From positions 62,001 to 126,000 of the forward strand of contig CAMBZJ010000007.1 of the NCBI GenBank assembly GCA_945872365.1: a stretch of 64,000 bases of DNA, given 5' to 3'. Made by a program: the position numbers and the translations under genes. The notes beneath the pieces were generated by a model that saw only the letters and a list, made by a program, of their open reading frames with translations, did not search any database and was not told where the DNA came from. The stretch's first letter is position 1. Each line of letters starts with the position of its first letter. Below are positions 16,322 to 25,698 of the stretch, one piece after another. Source of the DNA: Klebsiella pneumoniae. GTDB taxonomy: Bacteria; Desulfobacterota; Binatia; UBA12015.

Positions 16322-17473
16322 ATGCGGTGCGTCGTCGTCGGACTCGGGGCCATGGGCGCCTGCGCCCTCGCCGAGCTAGCGCGTCGGGGCCTCCGGCCAC
16401 TCGGCCTCGACCGCTTCTCGCCACCCCACGACCTCGGCTCCTCGCACGGCGGAAGCCGTGTGATCCGTCTCTCGTACTTCGAGCACCCCGACTACGTCCC
16501 GCTGCTCCGGCGCTCCTACGAGTTGTTCGACCGCATGTCGCGGGACGCGGGCGAAACGCTGCGCCACGAGACGGGTCTGGTCGTCGGCGGTGCGACAGGC
16601 AACGCCGCCGCCGCGGGCATGCTGCGAAGCGCGCGCGAGCACGGACTCGACGTCGAAGCGCTCGACGGCCGGGAGTTCGTGCGGCGATTCCCCGTGTTCC
16701 GGGTGCCGGCGGACTGGGAATGCGTCTTCGAGGCGCGGGGCGGCTTCGTGCGGCCCGAGCGGACCATCGCCGCGGCGCTTGCCGACGCCACCCGTCACGG
16801 GGCAGAGATCCGGACTCGTGCGCCGATTGCGACCTGGGGCGCCGGCCCGGGCGGAGCGTGGGTGGAGTGCGACGGGAAGCGCCTCGAGACCGACGCGCTC
16901 GTCCTGTCGGCCGGGTCGTGGATGCCCGGCCTGCTCGGGGGACGGGTGGCGCCGCTTCGCCCGACCCGCGAGACCATCGCGTGGCTCGACGATCGCGGCG
17001 ATGCCGGATTGTCCCGGCCCGGGATGCCCGTGTGGCTCTTCGACCGGGGCCCGGAACCCGCCGTCTACGGCGTGCCGCGCTTCGCGGGCATGGAAGCACC
17101 CGGCGGCATCAAGATCGCCCTGCACGGCGCGGGCCCCGAGGTCGCACCCGAGGCGATCCGCGACGCCGTGGACGAGAAGGCCGTCGCGCGAACCGTAGGG
17201 GCCGCGGGCGAGCGGCTCGCCGCCGCGGCCCCGCTGCGCGTCGTCGCCGCGCGCCACTGCCTCTACACGATGTCGCCCGACGGTCACTTCGTCGTCGGCC
17301 TGCATCCCGAGGCGGCGGGATCGCGCGTCGCGATCGCCTGTGGGTTCAGCGGGCACGGCTTCAAGTTCGCGCCGGTGGTCGGCGAGGCGCTCGCCGACCT
17401 GGCGACGAGCGGCGAGACGAGGCTTCCCATCGGCTTCCTCTCATCGCGGCGCTTCGGCTCCCCGACCGCTTGA
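16322..17473 (+). CDS. FAD-dependent amine oxidase (sarcosine / N-methyltryptophan oxidase family)
   Basis: A 383-aa monomeric-sarcosine-oxidase-like flavoenzyme. The dinucleotide motif GLGAMGACALAELARRG (7-23) starts the FAD domain. SSHGGSRVIRLSYFEHPDYVPL is the typical family segment next to the flavin. The C-terminal ARHCLYTMSPDGHFVVGLHP matches the covalent-FAD region (Cys plus TMTPD-like), and ACGFSGHGFKFAPVVGEALADL closes the fold. It should oxidise a secondary amine such as an N-methyl amino acid, giving an aldehyde and hydrogen peroxide. The start is ATG 16322; upstream frame is open but non-conserved. No partner genes are adjacent. Confidence 0.85.
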   Translation: MRCVVVGLGAMGACALAELARRGLRPLGLDRFSPPHDLGSSHGGSRVIRLSYFEHPDYVPLLRRSYELFDRMSRDAGETLRHETGLVVGGATGNAAAAGMLRSAREHGLDVEALDGREFVRRFPVFRVPADWECVFEARGGFVRPERTIAAALADATRHGAEIRTRAPIATWGAGPGGAWVECDGKRLETDALVLSAGSWMPGLLGGRVAPLRPTRETIAWLDDRGDAGLSRPGMPVWLFDRGPEPAVYGVPRFAGMEAPGGIKIALHGAGPEVAPEAIRDAVDEKAVARTVGAAGERLAAAAPLRVVAARHCLYTMSPDGHFVVGLHPEAAGSRVAIACGFSGHGFKFAPVVGEALADLATSGETRLPIGFLSSRRFGSPTA

Positions 17474-17512
17474 CCCGCCGTCGTCTCGCGCGACCGGTCC
17501 AGCCTGGCACCC

Positions 17513-18022
17513 TCAGCCGGGGTCGAACGTCCGAGCCGGCCGCACACGCCGCTCGATCGGTGCCCCTTGCACCCGGGCGATGTGCTCGAAGAATTCCTCG
17601 GGCCAATCGATCACGAGCCCCTTGCGGATGACGAGCAGCAACACCCAACCCCGCGCCACCACACGACCGGTCCGCGACTCCATGATCCGCTGTTCGGCGA
17701 TCGCCGCCTTGCCTTCACGATGCGAATACCGCATCACACCGACGAACGCTTCGCCGGGGAGGCCCTCGGAGTCGAAGCTGAAATGCGCCTCGCGCGCGGC
17801 CACGACCAGTTGCTCTTCGTGGAGCACCCGCTCCCACCAAGGACCCAGCACGACCTGCCTGTAACGCAGCCGCATGTCATTGCAGAGTTGCGCGATCGCC
17901 GCATTGTTCAGGTGGCCCTGGGCGTCATAGTGCTGGGGACCCGTCTCGACCGCCAGCTCGATCCATCCGGCCGCGCGCAGGGCCGCCTTGGCCGGGGAGT
18001 CACCCTTAGAAAGATGCGTCAT
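17513..18022 (-). CDS. Acyl-CoA thioesterase, 4-hydroxybenzoyl-CoA thioesterase family
   Basis: A 169-aa hot-dog-fold thioesterase. The motif HYDAQGHLNNAAIAQLCNDMRLRYRQ (about residues 31-56) is the usual catalytic Asp/helix region of the YbgC/FcbC group. A beta-sheet core follows (REAHFSFDSEGLPGEAFVGVMRYS), ending in VARGWVLLLVIRK. It hydrolyses acyl-CoA; chain type is unknown. I chose ATG 18022 because residues upstream of it are not hot-dog-like. Divergent from the secreted protein gene at 18186. Confidence 0.8.
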   Translation of the reverse strand: MTHLSKGDSPAKAALRAAGWIELAVETGPQHYDAQGHLNNAAIAQLCNDMRLRYRQVVLGPWWERVLHEEQLVVAAREAHFSFDSEGLPGEAFVGVMRYSHREGKAAIAEQRIMESRTGRVVARGWVLLLVIRKGLVIDWPEEFFEHIARVQGAPIERRVRPARTFDPG

Positions 18023-18060
18023 CGCCGTCTCGCGGCCATGGGACGCGCCTCGCTTGCCAA

Positions 18061-18089
18061 TTGACACACCTATTTGACTGGACCATAAA
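18061..18089 (+). promoter_or_regulatory. Promoter for the secreted-protein gene at 18186
   Basis: A perfect -35 TTGACA (18061-18066), 17 bases, then CATAAA (18084-18089), in locally AT-rich sequence. The predicted transcript leaves a 5' leader of roughly 90 bases before ATG 18186. This is the best sigma-70-type promoter I can see in the window. Confidence 0.6.
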
Positions 18090-18185
18090 ATCATGACTCT
18101 TGGTGAGGTGAATGGGGCTGCTCCTTCGACACGCCACGGTTGCAGATCGACTCGAAGGACTTAGACAAGAAGGGGTTCGGTTCAG

Positions 18186-18650
18186 ATGAAAACGCTGGTC
18201 CTGATGCTGATTGCTTCGGGTTTTGCTTCTGCGGCGCTTGCACAATCCACCCCCGTACTTCCAAAAGAGTGGAAGGGCACCATGACGGCCACGAGCATGG
18301 GGGCCACCAATCATCACAATCCGAATCATCATACGCTCGTAGGCAAAGACAAGGCTCCCACCGGCTGGAACGTCCACGAAGAGGCTCGAACGCTGACGAT
18401 CACACGTCAAGAAGGAAGACACCTGGAGGCAACGCTGAAGTCTCCCCGGGGTCATGGAATACAATGGGTCGGCACCTTGTCGAAAGACGGCAAGCAAATA
18501 CAAGTTGCCACCAAGGGCGGCTCACTGTTGTTTTCCTTGACCGGAGATAGCCTGTCGGCTTGCGGTACGGGTCGTGGCACCGATGGGAGCTTCGAGCACT
18601 GGCTAAACAGCTTCACTGCCGCCTGCTTCGACTTCGTTGCCGCGAAATGA
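18186..18650 (+). CDS. Small secreted protein of unknown function, lower G+C
   Basis: A 154-aa protein with a clear signal peptide (MKTLVLMLIASGFASAALA, cleavage before QST). The mature part has a His/Asn-rich stretch (ATNHHNPNHHTLVG) and alternating strands (RTLTITRQEGRHLEATL, GIQWVGTLSKDGKQIQVAT), suggesting a small beta barrel or sandwich. Cys in SACGTG and AACFDF could form one disulfide. I know no family. Codon third positions use far more A and T than the neighbours, and the gene has its own promoter and terminator, so it looks like a self-contained cassette, perhaps acquired. Confidence 0.72.
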   Translation: MKTLVLMLIASGFASAALAQSTPVLPKEWKGTMTATSMGATNHHNPNHHTLVGKDKAPTGWNVHEEARTLTITRQEGRHLEATLKSPRGHGIQWVGTLSKDGKQIQVATKGGSLLFSLTGDSLSACGTGRGTDGSFEHWLNSFTAACFDFVAAK

Positions 18651-18719
18651 CGGGTGGACATCTTCGGCCGCGGTCGATTTTCCATCCCCGGCCCGGGTGA
18701 TTCGAGGTTCTCCTTCGGG

Positions 18720-18743
18720 ACGCCGCCTTCGGGCGGCGTTCTT
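18720..18743. terminator. Intrinsic terminator, probably shared by convergent genes
   Basis: Stem CGCCGCC, loop TTCG, stem GGCGGCG (18721-18738), extended by an A-T pair and followed by TTCTT on the plus strand. It lies 70 bases after the secreted-protein stop and 69 bases past the xthA stop on the other strand, so it could end both transcripts. Confidence 0.65.
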
Positions 18744-18811
18744 GCATACGGGCTAACTGAAGCGCCCTTTGCCCGATCCAGGTCCCTGCAGGCTGCGGAT
18801 GACCGCACACC

Positions 18812-19582
18812 TCAGCCGAAGGTCGCCACCACCGGTGCGTGATCGCTCGGTTGCAACCGCCGTCGGGGTTCGACGTCGATCTCGCAACCCGAACACCGCT
18901 TCGCGAGCCCGTCGCTCGCGAGTACGAGGTCGATGCGGAAGCCCATGCGCCGCTTGAAGGCGTTCAGGCGGTAGTCCCACCACGAAAAGGCGCCGGCCTC
19001 GTCGTGATGCAGGCGGAAGGTGTCGACGAAGCCGAGTGCCAGGATCGCCGCGAGGGCCGCGCGTGCGTCCGAGTGGAAGAGCACGTCGTCGGCGACCTTG
19101 GCGGCGTCGTACACGTCGCGCGCCTCGGGGCCGACGTTGAAGTCGCCGCACACGACGACGTCGTGCCGACGGACCGAGTCGACGAGCGCGTCGCGCACCC
19201 GGCGCAACCAGTCGAGCTTGTAGGCGTACTTCTCCGAGCCGACGCTCTGGCCGTTGGGCACGTAGACGTTCCAGACGCGGATCCCGCCCACGGTTGCCGC
19301 GATCGAGCGCCGCTGCGCCTGCGCGTCGTCGTCCGGCAGGCCGCGCACGACGCCTTCCATCGGTAGCAGCGAGAGCAGGGCGACGCCGTTGTAGGTGCGC
19401 TGTCCCCAGGTTTCGACCCGGTAACCCATCGCCTCGAAGTCCGGGCGGGGAAACTGCTCGTCGAGGCACTTGATCTCCTGGAGGCAGAGCACGTCGGGTC
19501 GGTGCTCCCGGGTCCAGTCGAGCACTGCGTCCGCGCGCACGCGGATCGAGTTCACGTTCCAGGTCGCGATCGAGAGCGGCAT
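18812..19582 (-). CDS. xthA: Exodeoxyribonuclease III
   Basis: A 256-aa AP endonuclease/3' exonuclease of base-excision repair. It begins MPLSIATWNVNSIRVR with the metal-site Asn7. VLCLQEIKCLDEQFP carries the catalytic Glu, and CGDFNVGPEARDVYD the Asp and Asn. FSWWDYRLNAFKRRMGFRIDLVLAS and PSDHAPVVATFG give the final Asp-His pair. Length is normal. ATG 19582 is chosen because upstream frame is unconserved. Stands 171 bases downstream of the GST gene on the same strand; nothing else is seen in that gap. Confidence 0.93.
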   Translation of the reverse strand: MPLSIATWNVNSIRVRADAVLDWTREHRPDVLCLQEIKCLDEQFPRPDFEAMGYRVETWGQRTYNGVALLSLLPMEGVVRGLPDDDAQAQRRSIAATVGGIRVWNVYVPNGQSVGSEKYAYKLDWLRRVRDALVDSVRRHDVVVCGDFNVGPEARDVYDAAKVADDVLFHSDARAALAAILALGFVDTFRLHHDEAGAFSWWDYRLNAFKRRMGFRIDLVLASDGLAKRCSGCEIDVEPRRRLQPSDHAPVVATFG

Positions 19583-19753
19583 CGCTCCGCCCCTAGCCCA
19601 CGGCCGGCCAGGGGCACAACGGGCACCTCGTGCGAAGCGTCGAATGCAGGCGCCGCGACCGCCGCGGGCCGGGGCCCTGCCCAATCTCAGGAAACGCGGG
19701 GAACCTCCCCGACCGGCCAGCGCCTCGTCGCGGGGACGGATCGACGGGTTCTC

Positions 19754-20440
19754 TCAGGATGCCTTGATCCCCGCGACGAAGCTGCGGACGTCGGCGGCGG
19801 GCTCGCTGTACGCTTTGCCCAACTTGGCCTCGACGCGAGTCGCGTAGTCCTTGCACCAGTTCGGCAGGGGCGCGTCGGCGAGCGCCAGGAACTCGAGCGT
19901 CGAGACCAGGCGGATGTCGGCGATCGACGGGTCCGAGCCGTCGCCGATGAAGCCATCGCGTACGAAGTACGTACGAAACACCTCGAGCGGCTCGGCGATC
20001 GCGGCCTCAGCGGCGTCGCGCGCCGCGGCCTTCTGGTCGGCGGAAGCATCGGCAGCGCCGCTCACCTCGCCCGCGTAGCCGCCGAAGCCTAGGCGCGGAT
20101 ACGTCGCCCGCGCCACGAGCGGATACAGTGTGCCAGTGAAGTAGAAGTTCGCCGAGTCGACGAGCGCTCGCTTCCCGGGGTCGGTCGGGTACAGCGCGTC
20201 GAGGTGGTGCTTGTTCGCGAGGAACATCATGATCGCGCAACTCTCCCACATCGCCCCGCGCGGGTGGTCGGCGCTTTCGATGGCGGGCGTGAAATGCGCG
20301 GGGAACTTGGCGAGGAACTCGGGCGACCGCGTCTTGCCCCAGGCGTTCTCCTCGGTGAACGGCAGGCCGGAGGCGCGCAGGAACACGCGGACGGCGAGGT
20401 TGTTGACGCTGGGCGGAAGCATGTACAGGTGCGTGCTCAA
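19754..20440 (-). CDS. Glutathione S-transferase family protein
   Basis: A 228-aa cytosolic GST-fold protein. The N-terminal domain reads MLPPSVNNLAVRVFLRASGLPFTEENAWG, with the cis-Pro segment FTPAIESADHPRGAMWESCAIMMFLANKH. The helical domain ends SIADIRLVSTLEFLALADAPLPNWCKDYATRVEAKLGKAY. The conserved Asp of the N-capping box is in DPSIADIR. The start is TTG 20440, decided by AAAGGAG six bases upstream; the nearest in-frame ATG would remove the first residues of the fold. The substrate is unknown. Confidence 0.82.
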   Translation of the reverse strand: MSTHLYMLPPSVNNLAVRVFLRASGLPFTEENAWGKTRSPEFLAKFPAHFTPAIESADHPRGAMWESCAIMMFLANKHHLDALYPTDPGKRALVDSANFYFTGTLYPLVARATYPRLGFGGYAGEVSGAADASADQKAAARDAAEAAIAEPLEVFRTYFVRDGFIGDGSDPSIADIRLVSTLEFLALADAPLPNWCKDYATRVEAKLGKAYSEPAADVRSFVAGIKAS

Positions 20441-20446
20441 TCGGAT

Positions 20447-20453
20447 CTCCTTT
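20447..20453 (-). promoter_or_regulatory. Ribosome binding site deciding a TTG start
   Basis: AAAGGAG on the minus strand, six bases before TTG at 20438-20440. It is the strongest Shine-Dalgarno match in this stretch, while the ATG six codons further on has none. Confidence 0.65.
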
Positions 20454-20600
20454 GCGGGGGGCGTGTCACTTGGACGCCTCTCCTGCACCAGACTGCATTG
20501 TCGCTTGCCGCCTGTCCAGCGGGGTCGGGGGGCAAGAGGCGCCGCGGCGGTTGTCGCGGGGGCTTGCCCCGGCAAAGCCCGGCTGCGAAAGAGGCGCTCC

Positions 20601-21200
20601 ATGCGCGTCGTCGGACTCGTCGGGGGGATCGGATCGGGCAAAAGCACGGCGGCGAAGATACTCGCCGAATTCGGCGCCGAAGTGGTCGATGCGGATGCGA
20701 TCGGCCACGGCGTCTACCGCGCCGGCACCCCCGGCTTCGCCTCGGTGGTCGCGGCCTTCGGGTCCGAGGTGATCGGTCCCGACGGCGAGATCGACCGCAA
20801 GCGACTCGGCCCCATCGTCTTTGCCGACCCGGCCCGGCTTGCCGAACTGAACCGCATCGCGCATCCGCTCATCCGCGCCGAGATCGAGCGACGGATCGAC
20901 GCGGGCCGTGCCCGCAACGGACTTCGCGCGGTCGTTGTCGAGGCGGCGATCCTGCTCGAGGCGGGCTGGCGCAATCTCGTGGACGAGGTCTGGATGGTCT
21001 CAGCCGCACGACGCCGGGTGGTCGATCGCCTGGCAACCGGTCGCGGGCTCGAGCCGGCCGACACCGAGGCGCGTATGCGCCGCCAGATGCCCGACGAGGA
21101 GCGTCGAGCCGCCGCCGACCTCATCATCGAGAACGACGGTACGCTCGACGATCTGCGGGATGCTTTGGCCCGGGCCTGGAAGACCCTGCCGGCGGCCTGA
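20601..21200 (+). CDS. coaE: Dephospho-CoA kinase
   Basis: A 199-aa P-loop kinase performing the last step of coenzyme A synthesis. The Walker A is GGIGSGKST (8-16), followed by VVDADAIGHGVY and the conserved IAHPLIRAEIERR segment. VVEAAILLEAGW and the lid (ARMRRQMPDEERRAAADLIIENDGTLDDL) are typical. ATG 20601 matches the family start. It is divergent from the GST gene and 169 bases before ftsH on the same strand. Confidence 0.94.
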   Translation: MRVVGLVGGIGSGKSTAAKILAEFGAEVVDADAIGHGVYRAGTPGFASVVAAFGSEVIGPDGEIDRKRLGPIVFADPARLAELNRIAHPLIRAEIERRIDAGRARNGLRAVVVEAAILLEAGWRNLVDEVWMVSAARRRVVDRLATGRGLEPADTEARMRRQMPDEERRAAADLIIENDGTLDDLRDALARAWKTLPAA

Positions 21201-21369
21201 GCCCGTCGAGCGCGCAGGGCCAAAGGTTGCCCTCGTGACCACGTTGACACCGGCCTTTCGCGGCTTACGGTGACGTGGGCGCGCCTGCGCGGCATGCGCC
21301 CCGGAGGCGCGTGCGAGCCACGGCGTCCGAAGCTCCGGTGCGGCCGCACACCAGGCCCTTGCGGAAGGC

Positions 21370-23307
21370 ATGATGAAGAACGTCAAATTCAACCTCTGGT
21401 ATCTCCCCGCTGCCCTACTGCTCATCCTCCTCGCGCAGAGCATCTTCGTGGCACCCCGCCCGGTCTCAGTGAGCTACAGTTCGCTCGTCCAGATGGCGCA
21501 AGCGAACCGGGTCGAGCGGGCGCTGTTCACCTCGGACGAGATCCGCTTCCAGCTCAAGCCCGGAACGCCCCTCGAGGGGGAGATCGCCAAGCAGGTGCAG
21601 CGCCAGCGGGGGGCGGCTGCTCCTCCCTCGAACGAACAGCACATGACGCTCGTTGCCACTCGTCCCCCGGGACTCGACGCCGCGTCCCTCGTGAAGACGC
21701 TCTCGGACAACGCCGTGAACTTCTCCGGGGAGATCGTCGACAATTTCTGGCGCACGTTGCTGCTCGGCTGGCTCCTGCCCTTCGGCCTGATCATGCTCAT
21801 GTGGGGGGTGGTTGCGCGGCGCATGGGGCCGGGCGGCGCGGCCGGCGCGCTTTCCTTCGGTCGCAACAAGGCGAAGATCTTCGGCGAGGACGACATCAAG
21901 GTCCGCTTCGGCGACGTCGCTGGAATCGACGAACCCAAGGCCGAACTCGAGTCGGTCGTCTCGTTCCTGCGCAACCCGGCCTATTTCCAGCGCCTCGGTG
22001 GTCGCATCCCCAAGGGCGTGCTCCTCGTCGGGCCGCCGGGCACCGGCAAGACGCTGCTCGCGCGCGCGATCGCGGGTGAGGCCGGCGTACCCTTCTTCTC
22101 GATCAGCGGGTCGGAGTTCGTAGAGATGTTCGTTGGCCTCGGCGCGGCGCGGGTCCGCGACCTCTTCGAGCAGGCGAAGGCGAAAGCGCCCTGCATCGTC
22201 TTCATCGACGAACTCGACGCAGTCGGAAAGTCGCGCGCGGGTGCAGGACTCCAGCTCGGTCGCCACGACGAACAGGAACAGACGCTGAACCAGCTCCTCG
22301 TCGAGATGGACGGCTTCGACGCCTCCAAGGGCGTGGTCCTGCTCGCGGCGACGAACCGCCCCGAGGTGCTCGATCCCGCGCTGCTGCGCGCCGGCCGGTT
22401 CGACCGCAGGATCATCGTCGAATTGCCCGACCGCGCCGGCCGCTCGAAGATCCTTCAGGTACACATCCGCGGCATCAAGGTCGCCCCGGGCGTCGACGTC
22501 GAGGGGATCGCGAGCCGGACGCCCGGATTCTCGGGCGCCGACCTCGCCAACCTCGTGAACGAGGCGGCACTGCTCGCCGCGCAGCAGAACGCGGAGGCGG
22601 TCGAGACACGGCACTTCCTGCTCGCCGCGGACCGGCTCATGACCGGACTCGAGAGGCGGAGCCGTGTCCTGCGGCCGCAGGACAAGACGCTCGTCGCGCA
22701 CCACGAGTCAGGTCACGCGCTGGTCGCCTCCCTGCTGACCGATGCGGATCCGGTCACCAAGGTCACGATCATCCCGCGCTCGATCGGCGCGCTCGGCTTC
22801 ACGATGCAGTTGCCGGCGGAGGACCGCGTTCTCGCCCGTCGCGCCGAACTCATCGACCGGATCACGGTAATGCTCGGCGGGCGCGTCGCGGAGGAAATCG
22901 TCTTCGGCGACGTCAGCACCGGTGCGCAGGACGACCTCGAGCGCTCCTCTCAGCTCGCCCGGCAGATGGTCTGCCTCTACGGCATGAGCGAGCGCCTCGG
23001 ACCTCTGAGCTACGGACGGCGCGAGTCGATCTTCCTCGGCGACGGCATGCCCGGCCGTCCCCAGGCTGCAAGCGAGGCCACCGCCGAGACGATCGACGCC
23101 GAGGTCGAGGCGTTGGTGCGCGAAGCGCACGCGCACGCCCGCCAGTTGCTGGGCGAGCGGCGCCAGGGACTCGCCGGCTTTGCCGCCGCGCTGGAAGCGC
23201 AGGAGACGCTCGAAGGCACCGCCCTGAACGAAGCCCTCGAGGCGGCCAAGCTGCGCGATGTCGACCGCGAGACCGCCGCCGTCGTCGATCGCCCCCAAGT
23301 CGCGTGA
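21370..23307 (+). CDS. ftsH: ATP-dependent zinc metalloprotease FtsH
   Basis: A 645-aa membrane AAA+ protease that degrades membrane and regulatory proteins. It has two N-terminal membrane segments (about 9-27 and 129-148) flanking a periplasmic loop. Walker A GPPGTGKT is at 221-228, pore motif FVGLG, Walker [13 protein letters not shown] and second region of homology [20 protein letters not shown]. The zinc site is HESGH at 445-449 with the distal Asp in [12 protein letters not shown]. The usual HEAGH has Ser in place of Ala here, which is conservative. GGAAGG precedes ATG 21370, with a second ATG adjacent. The C-terminal coiled region is normal. Confidence 0.95.
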   Translation: MMKNVKFNLWYLPAALLLILLAQSIFVAPRPVSVSYSSLVQMAQANRVERALFTSDEIRFQLKPGTPLEGEIAKQVQRQRGAAAPPSNEQHMTLVATRPPGLDAASLVKTLSDNAVNFSGEIVDNFWRTLLLGWLLPFGLIMLMWGVVARRMGPGGAAGALSFGRNKAKIFGEDDIKVRFGDVAGIDEPKAELESVVSFLRNPAYFQRLGGRIPKGVLLVGPPGTGKTLLARAIAGEAGVPFFSISGSEFVEMFVGLGAARVRDLFEQAKAKAPCIVFIDELDAVGKSRAGAGLQLGRHDEQEQTLNQLLVEMDGFDASKGVVLLAATNRPEVLDPALLRAGRFDRRIIVELPDRAGRSKILQVHIRGIKVAPGVDVEGIASRTPGFSGADLANLVNEAALLAAQQNAEAVETRHFLLAADRLMTGLERRSRVLRPQDKTLVAHHESGHALVASLLTDADPVTKVTIIPRSIGALGFTMQLPAEDRVLARRAELIDRITVMLGGRVAEEIVFGDVSTGAQDDLERSSQLARQMVCLYGMSERLGPLSYGRRESIFLGDGMPGRPQAASEATAETIDAEVEALVREAHAHARQLLGERRQGLAGFAAALEAQETLEGTALNEALEAAKLRDVDRETAAVVDRPQVA

Positions 23308-23308
23308 A

Positions 23309-23881
23309 CTAGGCCGGCTCCGAGGGGGCGGACTCCTCGAGTACGCCACCGACGGCGGGAACCAGCGCATCGATCACGAGCGCACGGAATCGCCCCCAGG
23401 ACGACCACGGCTCCGGGCAGGCGCGCAGCCGCTTCGCCGCCGTGTCGAGGGCCGACAAGTCGGCCTCCTGCCAGTCGGTGATCCCCTCGTGTGGATCGTC
23501 GCACTGCAGCTCTCCGTGGCGCTCCTCGAGGATGAACAGGTAGCTCGAGAAGAGCCGGGAGCCGTCGGGTCTGCGATAGGTGATCGCCGCGACGAAACGG
23601 CTGATCTCCACGCCGAGGCTGGTCTCCTCGCGGGTCTCGCGCAGCAGCGCGTGCTCGATCGCCTCGCCCCGCTTGATCCCGCCGGTCGGCAGCCGGAACG
23701 TCCCCTGCGGATAGCTGCGCTTGGTCTGCAAGAGAAAGTGGCCGCTCGGTCGGCGGATGGCCATCGCGACCTCGGCCGTGCGGCCGCGGTTGCCGGACCC
23801 GAAGCCCATCGTCGGCAGCGTGTGGACGAGTTGCCGGGGACGGCCGAATCGGCGCGAAAGTTTTGCGATCTCCGCTTCCAC
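23309..23881 (-). CDS. Nudix hydrolase
   Basis: A 190-aa protein with a Nudix box in GGIKRGEAIEHALLRETREETSLGV, which hydrolyses nucleoside-diphosphate-linked substrates. The box keeps the catalytic RETREE core but has Ser-Leu before the final Gly-Val. Around it are VAMAIRRPSGHFLLQTKRSYPQGTFRLP and a C-terminal helical tail (WQEADLSALDTAAKRLRACPEPW). The start is probably GTG 23881, 16 bases after the DHH gene stop, giving VEAEIAKLSRRFG. It is likely in one operon with that gene. The specific substrate is unknown. Confidence 0.8.
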   Translation of the reverse strand: MEAEIAKLSRRFGRPRQLVHTLPTMGFGSGNRGRTAEVAMAIRRPSGHFLLQTKRSYPQGTFRLPTGGIKRGEAIEHALLRETREETSLGVEISRFVAAITYRRPDGSRLFSSYLFILEERHGELQCDDPHEGITDWQEADLSALDTAAKRLRACPEPWSSWGRFRALVIDALVPAVGGVLEESAPSEPA

Positions 23882-23897
23882 GGGCTGAAGCCCCCGG

Positions 23898-24860
23898 CTA
23901 GGCCGGCATGCCCGGCACGACGGCGTCCGCGACCATGTCGCCGAGGCGCTCGACCAGTCCGGCGACGCTGGCCCCCGCCGCGGCCGGATGTCCACCGCCG
24001 CCGAAACGCTCAGCGAGGGCGGACAGGTCAAAGTCGTGGTCGGGCGATCTGCGGAACGAAATCGCACGGCTGCGGACATCGAACAGGGCGAAGACGGTGC
24101 AAGGACTCGTCTTGCCCCAGGCGTCGGCGATCTCGCCCGCGTAGCCGTCGCACAGGGCGGAGACGAGCGTCACCCCGCCGATCCTGCGCTCGGTGCGCGT
24201 CGCAACCGCAAGCTTGCGGTTGCGCTCCAGTTCCTCCTCGACCCGGGCGCGCGCCGCGGCCATGGCCGGCGTGTCGGCGCAGGTCGCATCGAGTTCGAGG
24301 AAACTCCGGTAGGACTCGCTCGCCGGCATCGCCCGCAGAACGAGGCCGAGCTCGCGCGACCCCTCGACCCGGTGCACCCATCGGTCGTTGTCGTCGGCCA
24401 TCGCCACGATCGGTGCGAACTCGGCGAAGCGCGCCGGCGCCGGCGACCCGCCCGAGCGCGCCTGCTCCGCGGCCCGGTCGCGCAGCCACTCGTAGACGAG
24501 CCGACTCGCCGCGAAATCGTCGCGCACCACGCGGGTGGCGAAGGACAGCGCATGGGCACCGCTCTTGAGACGCTCGATCGCGGTCTTGTGGTGATCGAAC
24601 CAGTGCAATCGCACGCCACGATCGATCAAGGCACGCAGGTGATCCTCGGTCGCCGGGTTCGCCCAGGAGATGTCGGTGACCCAGAGGTCCTCGCCCGCAC
24701 GGGGCTCGATGCCGCGCAATACCGCGTCGACCTCCTGGTTCGACGCGAATACCGTCCGCACGTCCGCACCCTCGTGAAAACGAGCGACGGTGGCGGCAGC
24801 AGCGACGCCGTCGAGGCAGTGCGGGCCGTGGCTGACGACGTGAAGGACCGGCCGGCTCAT
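23898..24860 (-). CDS. DHH-family phosphoesterase (DHHA1 domain)
   Basis: A 320-aa DHH phosphoesterase. The N-terminal domain has VVSHGPHCLDGVAAAA (a variant of the DxDG motif), DLWVTDISWANP, and the name-giving DHH at 89-91 in HWFDHHKTAIERL. MADDNDRWVH follows. The C-terminal DHHA1 domain ends with FGGGGHPAAAGASV. Family members hydrolyse oligoribonucleotides, cyclic dinucleotides or polyphosphate, all manganese-dependent; which applies here is not visible. The ATG at 24860 follows GCGAGGTC. Downstream Nudix gene suggests nucleotide salvage or clean-up. Confidence 0.82.
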   Translation of the reverse strand: MSRPVLHVVSHGPHCLDGVAAAATVARFHEGADVRTVFASNQEVDAVLRGIEPRAGEDLWVTDISWANPATEDHLRALIDRGVRLHWFDHHKTAIERLKSGAHALSFATRVVRDDFAASRLVYEWLRDRAAEQARSGGSPAPARFAEFAPIVAMADDNDRWVHRVEGSRELGLVLRAMPASESYRSFLELDATCADTPAMAAARARVEEELERNRKLAVATRTERRIGGVTLVSALCDGYAGEIADAWGKTSPCTVFALFDVRSRAISFRRSPDHDFDLSALAERFGGGGHPAAAGASVAGLVERLGDMVADAVVPGMPA

Positions 24861-24918
24861 GACCTCGCTATAAGGAACTGGGGGCGCGCGACCAAGCCGC
24901 GCCCGCGGTTCCTCGCGT

Positions 24919-25455
24919 TCAGATCGCCGGCTCTTCGCGACGCAGGAGCCGCTGGGCGAACGAGATCCCCCACGCGGCGGTGGCAAGACCGGCCCCGATG
25001 GCGAGGACGTCGAAACGGTGGGCGAGCGTGGGTTCGACGGGCAGGGCTTCGGTCGAGACACGCGCGACCCCCTCGACCGCGTGCAGGGCGAGGGTGCCGG
25101 CCGCCGCAGCGAGGTGGATCGCGGAGTTCGCCGGTGCCCGCAGCAGGCGCCAGGCCGCCGTCGTGCAGCAGGCGATGACGAAGAGGCTGCCGGCGAGGGT
25201 CATCGACAGGATCTGGGCGTCGTCCGAGCCGCGCGGGGCCGTCGCGGCGGCACTCGCGCGCATGAGAGCCATGGCCACGATCCCCAGGGCGATCGCGAAG
25301 AGCGATCGCGCCAGCCAACCGGCCTCGCCCGCGAGTTCGCCGATCGACTGCGGGGCGATTTTTCGATCGGGCCGCGGGCGCCGCGGCTTGGAACGCGCCG
25401 CGTGGTCGCGCATGTAGACGAGTTTCCCCGCCGAGGGATCCTGTTTCGGTTCCAT
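24919..25455 (-). CDS. Membrane protein of unknown function
   Basis: A 178-aa protein with a basic N-terminal cytoplasmic segment (KPRRPRPDRK) and about four hydrophobic helices (SLFAIALGIVAMALM, LSMTLAGSLFVIACCTTAAW, AAAAGTLALHAVEGVA, VLAIGAGLATAAWGIS). The layout suggests a small inner-membrane protein. I recognise no family. GAGG eight bases before ATG 25455 decided the start, although the frame is open further upstream. It lies ahead of the DHH gene on the same strand. Confidence 0.6.
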   Translation of the reverse strand: MEPKQDPSAGKLVYMRDHAARSKPRRPRPDRKIAPQSIGELAGEAGWLARSLFAIALGIVAMALMRASAAATAPRGSDDAQILSMTLAGSLFVIACCTTAAWRLLRAPANSAIHLAAAAGTLALHAVEGVARVSTEALPVEPTLAHRFDVLAIGAGLATAAWGISFAQRLLRREEPAI

Positions 25456-25698
25456 CGCTTGTGCCTCGTCGATCGGGGCTTTCGTCGCGGGCGCGCGTCG
25501 CGGCTCGCCCTTGCGCCGTGCCGAGCGACCCTCGGAGCCTACTCGCCGCCGGTCGTACAGACAAGCACTCCGGCCGGCGCGATCGACCGTTGCCGATGGA
25601 CCGCTGCCCCGCTCCGCCCGAGGGGCCGGCTTGTCGGCCACCCGTTCCTCGCGCTAGGCCAGCCATTCGTGGCAGGGGAACGCGTCTGGAGCCGTCGC

